Source: JAGVSR01 sp963778225 (GTDB lineage Bacteria > Pseudomonadota > Alphaproteobacteria > Rhizobiales > Hyphomicrobiaceae). From it: DNA of 64,000 nucleotides. Below, in pieces: positions 25,434 through 34,820 of the stretch (positions are counted from its first letter, which is position 1; every line of letters begins with the position of its first letter). The notes beneath the pieces were generated by a model. The model was not told the origin of the DNA. It was given only the letters and a program-made list of their open reading frames with translations, and ran no database searches. Position numbers and translations under genes: made by a program. The stretch lies in NCBI GenBank assembly GCA_963778225.1, contig CAVZTR010000006.1, positions 186,001 to 250,000 on the forward strand, given 5' to 3'.

Positions 25434-25880
25434 ATGCCCGAAACCGCCGATCTCGCAGACCTGTGCCGCAAGAACGGCCGCCGGCTCACCGGCCAGCGCC
25501 GCGTCATCGCCGATGTCGTCTCCGCGGCCCATGACCACCCCGACATCATCGAAATCCACCGCCGCGCCGCGGCCATCGATCCCGGCATCGCGCTCTCGAC
25601 CGTCTATCGCACCCTGCGCATGTTCGCCGACATTGGCCTTGTCGAAACGCATACATTCGAAGGCGGCCGCGCACGCGTTGAGCGGGCGACCGGCGAGCAT
25701 CACGACCACCTGATCGATATCACCACCGGCAAGGTCATCGAATTCCGCTCCGACGATATCGAGCGTTTGCAGACGGAGATCGCCCGCCGCCTCGGCTACC
25801 GCCTCACGGGCCACCGCCTCGAACTTTATGCTGAACCCATCTCGGGGCGCGCGAGCCCGGCACGCCGCAAAGCCCGCTGA
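25434..25880 (+). CDS. mur: Fur-family metal regulator, Mur-like
   Basis: 148 aa from the ATG at 25434 (GGAA about 8 nt upstream); an earlier ATG at 25356 would add 26 residues unlike Fur. The winged helix Leu-Ser-Thr-Val-Tyr-Arg-Thr-Leu-Arg-Met-Phe and the metal site Gly-Glu-His-His-Asp-His are clear. The structural-zinc Cys-x-x-Cys motifs of E. coli Fur are absent, as in alphaproteobacterial Fur/Mur. The divergent position next to mntH argues for Mn sensing (Mur) rather than zinc; Irr is less likely because no heme motif is seen. The symbol is inference from context. Confidence 0.8.
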   Translation: MPETADLADLCRKNGRRLTGQRRVIADVVSAAHDHPDIIEIHRRAAAIDPGIALSTVYRTLRMFADIGLVETHTFEGGRARVERATGEHHDHLIDITTGKVIEFRSDDIERLQTEIARRLGYRLTGHRLELYAEPISGRASPARRKAR

Positions 25881-25981
25881 CCGTTATCTCCATCCCCGCT
25901 CTATGCTCGCTCTGCCAAAGCCGCTAGAACGGCGTGCGACACGCGCGCCATAAGCGCGGTCCATCTTGGGGAGACCATCAC

Positions 25982-26221
25982 ATGACACCGACGATTGCCG
26001 GCGTGCTCGCGCTCGCCCTTCCGCTCCTGCTGCTCGGATTACTCTTTCTGCGTCGCAACGGCGTCGTGTTCCTGTTCTATGTGGTGCTCTGCGCCGTCGG
26101 GATCGGCTATCTCTTCACTACGGGGGCCCTCGACGACATCGGCCAGCAGGTCCTTGATGTCGTCAATCAAGCGACGACGGAAAAGGCTGCCGAACCCGCC
26201 CCGGCCGCTCCCACGCCCTAA
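25982..26221 (+). CDS. Small two-helix membrane protein
   Basis: 79 aa. ATG at 25982 with GGGGAG about 8 nt upstream. Two hydrophobic helices (~5-23 and ~27-48) joined by Arg-Arg-Asn-Gly, then a soluble tail ending in Ala/Pro-rich residues. No family recognised. It lies 91 bp upstream of glyS on the same strand and may be co-transcribed with it. Confidence 0.65.
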   Translation: MTPTIAGVLALALPLLLLGLLFLRRNGVVFLFYVVLCAVGIGYLFTTGALDDIGQQVLDVVNQATTEKAAEPAPAAPTP

Positions 26222-26312
26222 CTTGAGGCCCTGCCCCACACAGCCAGAGCTTGCCGCGTATGTGGTCCTCGCCTAATGAGACGGGGTCACACGCCAGAGC
26301 TGCTGAGAACTC

Positions 26313-28506
26313 ATGTCCGAACTGCTGATTGAACTCTTCTCTGAGGAAATCCCCGCGCGCATGCAGGTGCGCGCGAGCGAGGACCTGAAGCGCCTCGTCG
26401 GAGACGGTCTGACGGCCGCCGGGCTGACCTTCTCCAGCGCCCGCGCCTACTCCACCCCGCGCCGCCTCGCCCTGGTCATCGAAGGCCTACCGCACATCTC
26501 GCCCGCCATCTGCGACGAGCGCAAAGGCCCCCGCGTCGGAGCCCCCGAACAGGCCCTCGCCGGATTTCTGAAGGCCGCCGGCCTCGCCTCCATCGACGAA
26601 GCCGAAATCGTCAACGATGAGAAGAAAGGCGACTACTACCTCGCGCGCATCGAAAAGCCGGGCCGCAAGGCCGCCGAGATCGTGGCCGAGGTCGTCCCCA
26701 CTGTGCTGGCCAAATTCCCCTGGCCGAAATCCATGCGGTGGGGCTCCGGCACCTTCCAATGGATCCGTCCGCTGCACTCCATCATCTGCCTGCTCGACGG
26801 CAAAGTGGTCCCGTTCCAAATCGCGGGCATCACGGCTGGCCAGTCCACGCGCGGCCACCGCTTTCATGGCAACACCCAATTCAAGGTCAAGTCGTTCGCT
26901 GACTACGAAGCCCAGCTCCTTGCCCACAAGGTGATGCTCGACCCCGCCGCCCGCATGGCCACCATCAGCGAAGCAGCCCACGCCGCCGCCAAGGCCGCCA
27001 AGCTCCAACTCGTCGAAGACGAAGCCCTCGTCGCCGAAAACGCGGGCCTCACCGAATGGCCTGTCGTGCTCATGGGCGAATTCGATCAGGATTTCCTCGA
27101 AGTCCCAGGCGAAGTGCTGACGACCTCCATGAAGCAGCACCAGAAGTGCTTCTCCCTGCGCGATCCCAAATCGAAGAAGCTCGCCAACAAATTCATTCTC
27201 GTCTCCAATCTCACCGCCACCGACGGCGGCGCGCAGATCATCTCCGGCAACGAGAAAGTCATCCGCGCGCGTCTGTCTGATGCGAAGTTCTTCTGGGACC
27301 AGGATCTCAAGAAGCCGCTCGATGAAATGGCGAACGACCTCGCCGGCATCACCTTCCACGAGAAGCTCGGCACGCAAAAAGATCGCGTCGAACGCATCGC
27401 TGAACTGGCCGCGCAAATCGCTGGCGCCGTCGATGCCGATCCGCAGGACGCCCGCCGCGCCGCCCAGCTCGCCAAAGCCGATCTCGTCTCCGGCATGGTC
27501 GGCGAATTCCCCGAATTGCAGGGCCTGATGGGCCGCTACTATGCGGAAAAGGCCGGCACCAAGCTTGAAATCGCCCGCGCCATCGAACTCCACTACAAGC
27601 CCAAGGGCCCCACCGACGTCGTGCCGAAGGAAGAAGACGGCGACAGCGTCGCCATCGCCGTCGCACTCGCCGACAAACTCGACACGCTCGTCGGCTTCTG
27701 GGCCATCGGCGAAAAGCCCACCGGCTCCGGCGACCCCTACCAACTCCGCCGCGCCGCCCTCGGCATCATCCGCATCGTCCTCGAAAACGATCTGCGATTG
27801 CCAATGCGCCACTCACGGATGCAAGCGATCGGCTTCCGAGCAATATTGGAATCGGCAATTCTGAAATCGTACCGACGCTAGCAGAATCGACATTGACATC
27901 TGATGCAGAAGCCGCGACGGAGCAGGACGCGTCAAGAATTGACAGCATGATTGAAAAGCGTCTGAGAGCTGATCAAGGTCCGATGACCTCCTCGCCTTCT
28001 TCGCCGACCGCCTCAAGGTTCACCTGAAGGAAAAAGGCGCGCGCCACGATCTGATCGACGCCGTGTTCGCGCTACCCGGTCAGGACGATCTGGCCCTCAT
28101 CGTCAAGCGCGTCGAAGCCCTGGGCGCGTTCCTCGCAACCGACGACGGCGCCAACCTGCTCGCGGGCGTCAAGCGCGCCTCCAACATCCTCGCCATCGAG
28201 GAAAAGAAGGATAAGACCACCTTCTCCGGCGATCCCGACGGCGACCTCCTCGCCGAGCCGGCCGAACGCGCGCTTGCAGCCGCCATCGCCAAGGCCAAGT
28301 TCGACACCGCCGCCGCCATCAACGTCGAGAGCTTCACCGGCGCCATGAACGCGCTGGCCGAGTTGCGGGCCCCAGTCGACGCCTTCTTCGAGAAGGTCAC
28401 TGTCAATGTTGCTGATCAGGCCCTGCGCGCCAATCGGCTCAAACTGCTGTCCGAAATCCGCGCCGCAACCCTCAATGTCGCTGATTTCTCACGCATTTCT
28501 GGCTGA
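26313..28506 (+). pseudogene. glyS: Glycyl-tRNA synthetase beta subunit, reading frame broken
   Basis: The first frame (26313-27881) encodes about 500 residues of a typical GlyS up to Ile-Val-Leu-Glu-Asn-Asp-Leu-Arg, then runs into unrelated residues and stops. The C-terminal part (Asp-Asp-Leu-Leu-Ala-Phe-Phe-Ala-Asp-Arg-Leu through the anticodon-binding domain) resumes at ~27976 in the +1 frame and ends at 28506. The ~180 bp between are open in the third frame, about 62 codons with GC3 near 45 percent against a clear GC3 bias elsewhere. So there are either two one-base losses around an inserted linker, or one insertion of 3n+1 bases. GlyS is normally essential, so sequence error or a second copy is possible. 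glyQ is not adjacent. Confidence 0.85.
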
Positions 28507-28697
28507 GGCGGCCACCGCGCCGCGGCAACCCCGAGTGTCAACTCAGCCCAACCTGCGATAAGAAAAATTGACCGAGGTCAGGTGATCCTAGCGGTCACTC
28601 CTGCCGTTTCCAATGTAGACGCAAACCAAAATGGGCGCTGCAAGAGACCGCACTTTCGGAATGATCCGCCGGCTTGGACCGGCGCCCGCCAGACGCG

Positions 28698-29102
28698 ATG
28701 GACAAGATGGACGACGGGAAGACGCTCCACTTTGAGTTCGCCGAGACCGCCAAGGCCCCCGTGGCCGCGGCTCATATCGGCACGAATGGCACCAACGGGA
28801 CCCACGGCGCCGCTCCGAAGCGCCAAAAGCCTGAAAAACTGATGCGGCTCCTCTCGGACCGCAACCTCAAGCTGCTCAAGATGATCCGCACGGCCGAGCC
28901 GAAGACCTTGGCCGAACTCTCCCGCCTCTCCGGCCGCCCGAAGGCCAGCCTGACGCGCACACTCGCCCGCCTCTCCGACCTCGGCATCGTCGTGCTCGTG
29001 AAGTCCAAGGGCCGCGGCAAGATCCCGAAGGTTGCCTGCGATCGCGTGCGCCTCGAGGTCAGCCTGCTGCCCGAAACCGACGGGCAGACGGGTAACGCCT
29101 GA
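28698..29102 (+). CDS. Winged-helix DNA-binding regulator, HVO_A0114/antitoxin-like
   Basis: 134 aa. A Gly/Ala/Asn-rich N-terminal region (~1-45) precedes a helix-turn-helix: Leu-Lys-Met-Ile, Thr-Leu-Ala-Glu-Leu-Ser-Arg-Leu-Ser-Gly-Arg-Pro-Lys-Ala-Ser-Leu-Thr-Arg-Thr, then the wing Ile-Val-Val-Leu-Val-Lys-Ser-Lys-Gly-Arg. The layout matches small MarR-like regulators. No adjacent toxin-like partner is visible, so a free-standing regulator is likelier than an antitoxin. Shine-Dalgarno weak; ATG at 28707 is an alternative. Confidence 0.75.
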   Translation: MDKMDDGKTLHFEFAETAKAPVAAAHIGTNGTNGTHGAAPKRQKPEKLMRLLSDRNLKLLKMIRTAEPKTLAELSRLSGRPKASLTRTLARLSDLGIVVLVKSKGRGKIPKVACDRVRLEVSLLPETDGQTGNA

Positions 29103-29138
29103 GCCGGACAACGCCGAACGACCAGCAACGCTTGAAGG

Positions 29139-29169
29139 GCGGCATCTTGAAAAAGATGCCGCTCTTTTC
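29139..29169 (+). terminator. Rho-independent terminator after the winged-helix gene
   Basis: 10-bp stem GCGGCATCTT/AAGATGCCGC with a GAAA loop, followed by TCTTTTC. Confidence 0.9.
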
Positions 29170-29472
29170 ATTGGTGTCAGCGCTGTGTTTGAGAGTGCGG
29201 TGGAAGCTGGCCGATCGAACTGTTCCGAGCCCTCTCCGATTCAGAACAGTCGGTGCGCCCCGCACGACCGGACCAGCCAGCTCACCACGGCGATGTGATA
29301 CCTCAACACGCGGCCGTTGACCCATCAAAAAATGTGTAAGGCACGCGCTATTCCACATGCGTTCACGGACAAGCTGCGGCGTTTTCAATGCGCTGACCGA
29401 TCACGGCGCGCTGTCATAATTTTGCGCTTGATCAAAGTTGTCTACGGTGAGTGACACAGTCATCCGCGCGCC
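29170..29472 (+). other. Intergenic region without recognised gene
   Basis: About 300 bp between the terminator and the convergent ABC-F gene. It contains a spaced inverted repeat ACTGTTC/GAACAGT (about 29220-29252), and otherwise no coding signal, RNA gene or promoter that I can defend. Confidence 0.4.
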
Positions 29473-31383
29473 TCACGCGACGGCATCATCCTGCGTTTTT
29501 TCCGCCTCTTCGAACGCGGCGGTCGCGGTCAGCCAATTTTCTTCCGCAGCAATCAACGCCTTCGCAATCTGGCCCCGTTCCAAGGTGATTTTTTGCGCCT
29601 TCTGAGGATCAGCATACAGCGCGGGATCTCCCAGCGAAGCATCGAGCTTTGCCAATTCAGCCGTCAGCTTTTCGACGCGCTTTTCCGCGTCCTGCATCGT
29701 CTTCTTCAGTGGAGCCAACTGTTGCCGCTTCTGCGCCGATGCGCGGCGCTGCGCACTGCGATCGCTGCGCCCATCGCCCGCATCACCGCCCTGCGACGCC
29801 CCTCGCGTGCCCGCGCCGCGTTCCGACAAGAGCTCGGCCCGATAGCTCTCCATGTCGCCGTCATAAACCGACACGGTGCCACCCTTCACGATCCACAGCC
29901 GGTCCGCGGTTGCCTCCACGAGATGCCGGTCATGACTGATCAAGATGACCGCGCCCTCATACTCTGCCAGTGCATGGATCAGCGCCTCGCGACTGTCGAT
30001 ATCGAGATGGTTCGTCGGCTCATCGAGAATGAGGAGATGCGGAGCATGGAATGCAGTGAGCGCCAGCAGCAGTCGCGCCTTTTCACCGCCTGAAAGGTGG
30101 GAGCATTTTGTATCCGCCTTGTCCGCGCTGAAACCGAACGTGCCGAGCTTGGTGCGCTTCTGCGCCTCCGTCGCATCCGGCATCAGTTTCACCATGTAGT
30201 CGTATGGCGTCGATTGCGGATTGAGATCGTCGAGCTGATGCTGCGCGAAATATCCGACCGTCACACGGTTCGCGCCATACACATTCCCGGTGAGCGGCGC
30301 CAGCCGCCCCGCCAAGAGCTTGGCGAACGTCGACTTGCCGTTTCCGTTCTGCCCGAGCAGCGCAATCCGGTCATCCTGATCGAGCCGCAGGTTCAGCCCC
30401 GACAGGATCGGCTTGCCCGGTTCATACCCCGCGCACGCGTTCTCCATCCTGAGCAGCGGGCTCGCCAGCATCTTCTCCGGGTTCGGCAGCAAGAACGGCA
30501 CGACGCGGTCTTCCATCTGCGCCGCGATCGGCTGCATCTTGGCCAGCGCCTTCACCCGGCTCTGCGCCTGTTTGGCCTTCGTCGCCTTCGCCTTGAACCG
30601 GTCGATGAATGCCTGGATGCGCCGCCGGTCCTCGTCCTGCTTCTTCTTCAGCTTGAGTTCGAGCCGCTGCTTTTCCCGCCGCGATTCTTCGAAATCATCA
30701 TACCCACCCGAGTAGAGCGTGAGCTTGCCGCGCTCCAGATGCAGGATGGCGCCCGGCACCGAGTTCAAAAGATCGCGGTCGTGGCTGACGATCAGAACCG
30801 TATGCGGGTAGCTCTTCAGATAGCTTTCAAGCCACAGCGTGCCTTCGAGATCGAGATAGTTCGTCGGCTCGTCCAGCAGCAGGATCTCCGGCTCGAGGAA
30901 CAGAACCGCGGCCAGCGCCACGCGCATCCGCCATCCGCCGGAATATTCCCGGCACGCCCGCTGCTGGCCCGCATGGTCGAAGCCTAAGCCCGACAGAATG
31001 GTAGCCGCCCGCGCCGGCGCCGAATGGGCGTCGATGTCCGTCAGACGAACCTGGATGTCGGCGATGCGATTGGCATCCGTCGCCGTCTCGGCTTCGGCCA
31101 GCAGCGCCGCCCGCTCGGTATCGGCATCGAGCACCCAGTCGATGAGGCTCTTGTCTCCACCCGGCGCCTCCTGAGCCACATAACCGATGCGCGCTCCCCG
31201 CGTCATCGTGATGCTGCCGTCGTCGGGATTGAGATCGCCTGTGATGAGCTTCAGCAGGGTCGACTTGCCGGCTCCGTTGCGACCCACGAGGCCGACCTTG
31301 TGCCCCGTCGGGATGCCCGCGGTCGCCGCATCGAAGATGCGCTTTCCCTCGATGTGAAAAGTCAGGTCGTTGATGTGCAGCAT
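29473..31383 (-). CDS. ABC-F family ATPase, YheS/Uup type
   Basis: 636 aa soluble protein with two ABC cassettes and no membrane helices. Cassette 1: Gly-Arg-Asn-Gly-Ala-Gly-Lys-Ser near 36, signature Tyr-Ser-Gly-Gly-Trp, Walker B Leu-Leu-Leu-Asp-Glu-Pro-Thr-Asn. Linker ~230-285 is very Lys/Arg-rich. Cassette 2: Gly-Gln-Asn-Gly-Asn-Gly-Lys-Ser, Leu-Ser-Gly-Gly-Glu. The C-terminal extension (~535-630) is coiled coil. ABC-F proteins of this type act on ribosomes at the E site. The ATG at 31383 is used; a GTG two codons earlier is possible. Confidence 0.9.
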   Translation of the reverse strand: MLHINDLTFHIEGKRIFDAATAGIPTGHKVGLVGRNGAGKSTLLKLITGDLNPDDGSITMTRGARIGYVAQEAPGGDKSLIDWVLDADTERAALLAEAETATDANRIADIQVRLTDIDAHSAPARAATILSGLGFDHAGQQRACREYSGGWRMRVALAAVLFLEPEILLLDEPTNYLDLEGTLWLESYLKSYPHTVLIVSHDRDLLNSVPGAILHLERGKLTLYSGGYDDFEESRREKQRLELKLKKKQDEDRRRIQAFIDRFKAKATKAKQAQSRVKALAKMQPIAAQMEDRVVPFLLPNPEKMLASPLLRMENACAGYEPGKPILSGLNLRLDQDDRIALLGQNGNGKSTFAKLLAGRLAPLTGNVYGANRVTVGYFAQHQLDDLNPQSTPYDYMVKLMPDATEAQKRTKLGTFGFSADKADTKCSHLSGGEKARLLLALTAFHAPHLLILDEPTNHLDIDSREALIHALAEYEGAVILISHDRHLVEATADRLWIVKGGTVSVYDGDMESYRAELLSERGAGTRGASQGGDAGDGRSDRSAQRRASAQKRQQLAPLKKTMQDAEKRVEKLTAELAKLDASLGDPALYADPQKAQKITLERGQIAKALIAAEENWLTATAAFEEAEKTQDDAVA

Positions 31384-31528
31384 GGCCACACCGCTTAACG
31401 GCTCAGGGCCCGCCTGTCACCACGGCTCCGCAAACGTCGCTGCGGCATTCGAAGCCGCGGCCGACGCCACTGTGGACATCGCCGCCTGCTGCTTTGACAC
31501 CATTGAGGGTCCGCCCGACGATTTTCAC

Positions 31529-32176
31529 ATGAAAATCGATGATTCGCGGATCAAGCCGACCTTCGAGCTGGAAGCCACCGAGTTGGCCCTTGGGCGCCGC
31601 CCGATTGCAGGCATCGATGAAGCCGGACGCGGCCCCTGGGCCGGACCCGTCGTGGCCGCCGCGGTCATCCTCGACCCTGACAACATCCCGACCGGCATCG
31701 ACGACAGCAAAGCCCTCGACGAGGACGGCCGCGAGATCGTCTTCCGCCGTATCGTTGAAAGCGGCGCCGTCATCGCCACCGGCATCGCCGACGTCGGCCG
31801 CATCGATCGCGACAATATCCTCAACGCCACCCTCTGGGCCATGTCCGAAGCCACCCGTGGCCTCACCATGAAACCCAAACTCGCGATCGTTGACGGCAAC
31901 CGCGCGCCGCGTCTTGCGTGCGAAACCCGCACGATCATCAAGGGCGATGCGAAGTGCCTGTCGATCGCCGCCGCATCGATCGTCGCCAAAGTCACCCGCG
32001 ACCGGCTGATGATAGCGCTCGAACGGGAATATCCCGGCTACGGCTTTGCGCGCCATAAAGGGTACGGAACACCAGAGCACAAAGACGCCCTTGGCCGCCT
32101 CGGCGTTTGTCCGCTGCACCGCCGCTCCTTCCGTCCGATCCAGCTCGCGCTTGGCCTCGTCGAAGAACCCGCCTAA
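31529..32176 (+). CDS. rnhB: Ribonuclease HII
   Basis: 215 aa. The active-site block Gly-Ile-Asp-Glu-Ala-Gly-Arg-Gly-Pro-Trp-Ala-Gly-Pro-Val near residue 28 holds the first acidic pair; further acidic residues follow in Ile-Val-Asp-Gly-Asn and the Ser-Ile-Ala-Ala-Ala-Ser-Ile-Val-Ala-Lys-Val motif. It removes ribonucleotides from DNA and degrades RNA-DNA hybrids. The ATG at 31529 gives the standard length; open sequence upstream back to the ABC-F start is not conserved. An RNase HI gene is also present in this window (51006). Confidence 0.93.
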   Translation: MKIDDSRIKPTFELEATELALGRRPIAGIDEAGRGPWAGPVVAAAVILDPDNIPTGIDDSKALDEDGREIVFRRIVESGAVIATGIADVGRIDRDNILNATLWAMSEATRGLTMKPKLAIVDGNRAPRLACETRTIIKGDAKCLSIAAASIVAKVTRDRLMIALEREYPGYGFARHKGYGTPEHKDALGRLGVCPLHRRSFRPIQLALGLVEEPA

Positions 32177-32281
32177 CTGACGTCTGGGCCTGAATCAACA
32201 CCACTGTGGCCGGGTAGACCCGGACAACGTGCTGAAAGTGTTGTAATTCGGCTGCGTCAAGTGCGTACCGGGGGGATTGTC

Positions 32282-34171
32282 ATGGCGTCGATCGGCAGCG
32301 GCGAAGGTGGCGTGATCACGTCCATCAGAAGCGCCTTCTATTACGTGCTCGGCCGCAATACGCTCATCGGCATCGCCTCGCTGATGCTTCTGCTCTTGTC
32401 GGGTTATGCCACCTGGCACGGCATGCGCGATTTCATCGTCGGCGTCTCGCAAACGTCCGCCACCCCCAGCGAAGGCATGTCCGTCTCCAACGACGTCCTC
32501 GTCATCGGCGTCGTCGTGGCGCTCACGTTCCTGATGTGGCTCGCCCTGCGCGAAATGTTCGGCGCCAAGCGCAAATTCACAGACCGCCTCGTCATGTTCG
32601 TGATGTATGCCTTCCTCGCCGTATGGTCGATCGGCTTCGGCTACGGCTTCTGGTGGAGCCTGATCTCGGGCGAGGAAGCAACCCGCACCGGTCTCGCCGG
32701 CCTGCAGGAAGATGCGCGCGACGCCTCGTCCGCCATTGCCGCCCGTCTCGACGCCGTGAAAGCGCAACTCGACAACGTCGTGACTTGGTCCGACGGCCAG
32801 ATGACGCGCGAGGAAACCAGCGGCGGCAGTTGCGGCAAATCCTCAGGCGCTGGCCGCGGGCCGCTCTACAACGCCCGCGTCAGCGTTCGCGACAGTGTCG
32901 CGACCTTGCGCGACGGCATGACCCGTGCCTGGCTCGAACCCGTCCGCGTCGATGTCGAGGAGTTGCGAGCCGCCGCTTCCACACTGGAAGGCGGAACGAT
33001 CGAAGAGCGCCAGCGCGCCTTCGAAGCCAGGGCCTCCGACATCCGCGGCAAGGCACGCAATATCGCGGCCCGCTCGAATGAACTCGGCAAATCGACAGCC
33101 GCTGAAATGCGAGCGCTGGCCAAGTCGGTGCTCATCCCTCCCATGCGCCCCGGCTTCTCCTGCTTCGATCCGACTCTGGCCGAGCGCCTCAACCAGGCCG
33201 CCGATCAGGCCGACCAGCCCGCCGAAATCAAATTGCGCGAGGCCGCCTTCAGCGAAGGCCCGGCCGGCGTCGCCAACGCAGTCAAGAATCTCTGGAAAAA
33301 CATCGGTGCCTACTCATCGAGCCTCGTCGCTTACGTCGGCTCCGGCTTTCAACGCCCATTCTCCCACACCACCGAGGGCGATCCGATCACTGGCCGCGAT
33401 CTCATAGCCTTACTCGCCACCATCGGCGTCGATCTCGGCCTTCTCGCCCTGGCCATCCTCAACCCGCCGCCCGCCGCAACGCTGCGTCCATCGGGCGAAG
33501 TCATCCATCAGATCCGCGAAGCCATCCGCACGGTCCTGACCCGCACCGACGACCGCGCAGGCATCGAATGGCTGCGCCGCCATTTCATCCACCACAACAA
33601 GGCGTCCTATTTCGTCATCCCCAACCTCTACAGCGCCAACGCCGACGATCAGATCGAGTCCCAGCGCGCACTCGCCATCAATCAGCTCGCCGGCGTTTTC
33701 AGCGACCTCGATCTCGTACGATGGCCGCAGAAATTGAGCCTGTGGCAGCGCCGCTGGAAAATCTGGAAACGCAAGACGGAACTCGACGTCTTGAAGGAAG
33801 AAGAAAGCCAGGCGAGCGACACCGACTTGACCGAGATCCGCAAGAACTGGATCAAGGAAATCGAAAGCCGCGGCAACGTCGCACTTTCCGAAAAAGATCA
33901 GGAATTCATGACCGCCGATCCGCTGCGCAATCACGGCCTCTTCTCCAAAGCCGAGCGCGCCCTGACGATCGCCGGATGGAGCGCCGAAGCCCGCCGGGAC
34001 GTCGAGGTCTTCCGCGTCGTCGACGTCGACGGCCTGACCCCGATTCTCATGGTCCTGAATGAGGAATCCGAGCGCGCCAAATCTTCAGAAAAGCCAGCGC
34101 ACCCCTCCGGTCCGGTCGACGGCGGCCCGCTCGATCCGCCGCCCGCCCAGCTGACCTATAGGACCGACTGA
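32282..34171 (+). CDS. Large membrane protein of unknown function
   Basis: 629 aa. ATG at 32282 with GGGGGG 6 nt upstream. Three membrane helices early (~27-45, ~72-92, ~105-128), a long helical region (~130-370, Ala/Glu/Arg-rich, with a Gly-Gly-Ser-Cys-Gly-Lys-Ser insertion), a fourth helix (~378-398), then a soluble C-terminal domain containing Trp-Leu-Arg-Arg-His-Phe-Ile-His-His and a charged helix (~495-545). Topology suggests a loop domain between helices 3 and 4 and a cytoplasmic tail. I do not recognise the family. It stands between rnhB and a PepSY gene. Confidence 0.8.
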   Translation: MASIGSGEGGVITSIRSAFYYVLGRNTLIGIASLMLLLLSGYATWHGMRDFIVGVSQTSATPSEGMSVSNDVLVIGVVVALTFLMWLALREMFGAKRKFTDRLVMFVMYAFLAVWSIGFGYGFWWSLISGEEATRTGLAGLQEDARDASSAIAARLDAVKAQLDNVVTWSDGQMTREETSGGSCGKSSGAGRGPLYNARVSVRDSVATLRDGMTRAWLEPVRVDVEELRAAASTLEGGTIEERQRAFEARASDIRGKARNIAARSNELGKSTAAEMRALAKSVLIPPMRPGFSCFDPTLAERLNQAADQADQPAEIKLREAAFSEGPAGVANAVKNLWKNIGAYSSSLVAYVGSGFQRPFSHTTEGDPITGRDLIALLATIGVDLGLLALAILNPPPAATLRPSGEVIHQIREAIRTVLTRTDDRAGIEWLRRHFIHHNKASYFVIPNLYSANADDQIESQRALAINQLAGVFSDLDLVRWPQKLSLWQRRWKIWKRKTELDVLKEEESQASDTDLTEIRKNWIKEIESRGNVALSEKDQEFMTADPLRNHGLFSKAERALTIAGWSAEARRDVEVFRVVDVDGLTPILMVLNEESERAKSSEKPAHPSGPVDGGPLDPPPAQLTYRTD

Positions 34172-34251
34172 ACCCTGTCTTGAAGGCGCCATTGAACGCA
34201 ATTAGGTGAAGCGCGTTTCACCCGGGCAACCTTCCAAGAAAGGATCCATAC

Positions 34252-34536
34252 ATGAAATCGACCCTGCCGCTTTTTGCGCTTCTCACCGGCACGCTGCTGT
34301 CTGCCGCTCCCGCGCTGGCCAGCCCCGAATGCACCAAGGAGCCGAAGGACAAGTGGCTTTCGGAAGAGGCCATGAAGGCGAAGGCGACCGAACTCGGCTA
34401 CAAGGCCGAAGTCTTCAAGGTCGAGGGCAACTGCTACGAGATCTACGGCTACAACAAAGACGGCAATCAGGTTGAAGTGTATTTCAACCCCGTCTCCGGT
34501 GCTGTCGTCGAAGAAGAAGTCGAAAAGAAAAAGTAG
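34252..34536 (+). CDS. PepSY-domain periplasmic protein
   Basis: 94 aa. AAAGGA precedes the ATG. Signal peptide ends after Ala-Leu-Ala, so the mature protein is about 71 residues, matching the small PepSY_2 family: Trp-Leu-Ser-Glu-Glu-Ala-Met-Lys-Ala-Lys, then Gly-Asn-Cys-Tyr-Glu-Ile-Tyr-Gly-Tyr and Val-Tyr-Phe-Asn-Pro. Two cysteines (Glu-Cys and Asn-Cys) could form a disulfide. The family is thought to bind or inhibit other periplasmic proteins, with no defined substrate. It has its own terminator. Confidence 0.85.
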   Translation: MKSTLPLFALLTGTLLSAAPALASPECTKEPKDKWLSEEAMKAKATELGYKAEVFKVEGNCYEIYGYNKDGNQVEVYFNPVSGAVVEEEVEKKK

Positions 34537-34565
34537 GCCACGCGAAACGCAAATTCGCGCAGAAG

Positions 34566-34600
34566 CGGGGTCGCTGGTATCGGCGGCCTCGTTTTTATTT
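34566..34600 (+). terminator. Rho-independent terminator after the PepSY gene
   Basis: 9-bp stem CGGGGTCGC/GCGGCCTCG with two G-T pairs and an 8-nt loop, followed by TTTTTATTTTT. Confidence 0.8.
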
Positions 34601-34820
34601 TTGCGAGTCCGCTCAGTCGCTTGCCCCCCAGCCTTGCTTCCGCAACGCTCGCTCGCCCTTCCTTCAACAAAAACCGCAACGAGTCTTCGACCGCTGCGGT
34701 AACGTTCAATTAACCCTCCCTGGTCAGATTTCGTTTACCGTAGTCCGTCTCCACCCTGCGCATCTGCACGGGGAACGGGCCAGTGTGTGGCGTCAGCATT
34801 TTGTTCGAGTAGGTCCAGTC

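Noticed and set aside
26487..27812. Long open frame of about 440 codons on the strand opposite glyS
   Set aside because: Low-complexity Gly/Asp/Glu-rich product typical of antisense frames in GC-rich genes; glyS on the other strand is unmistakable.
29219..29252. ACTGTTC...GAACAGT as a LexA-type SOS box
   Set aside because: Alphaproteobacterial LexA sites are GTTC-N7-GTTC direct repeats; this spacing and orientation do not match.
34700..34720. Full CtrA site before ccrM
   Set aside because: Only one TTAACC half-site is seen; the second TTAA at 7-nt spacing is missing.
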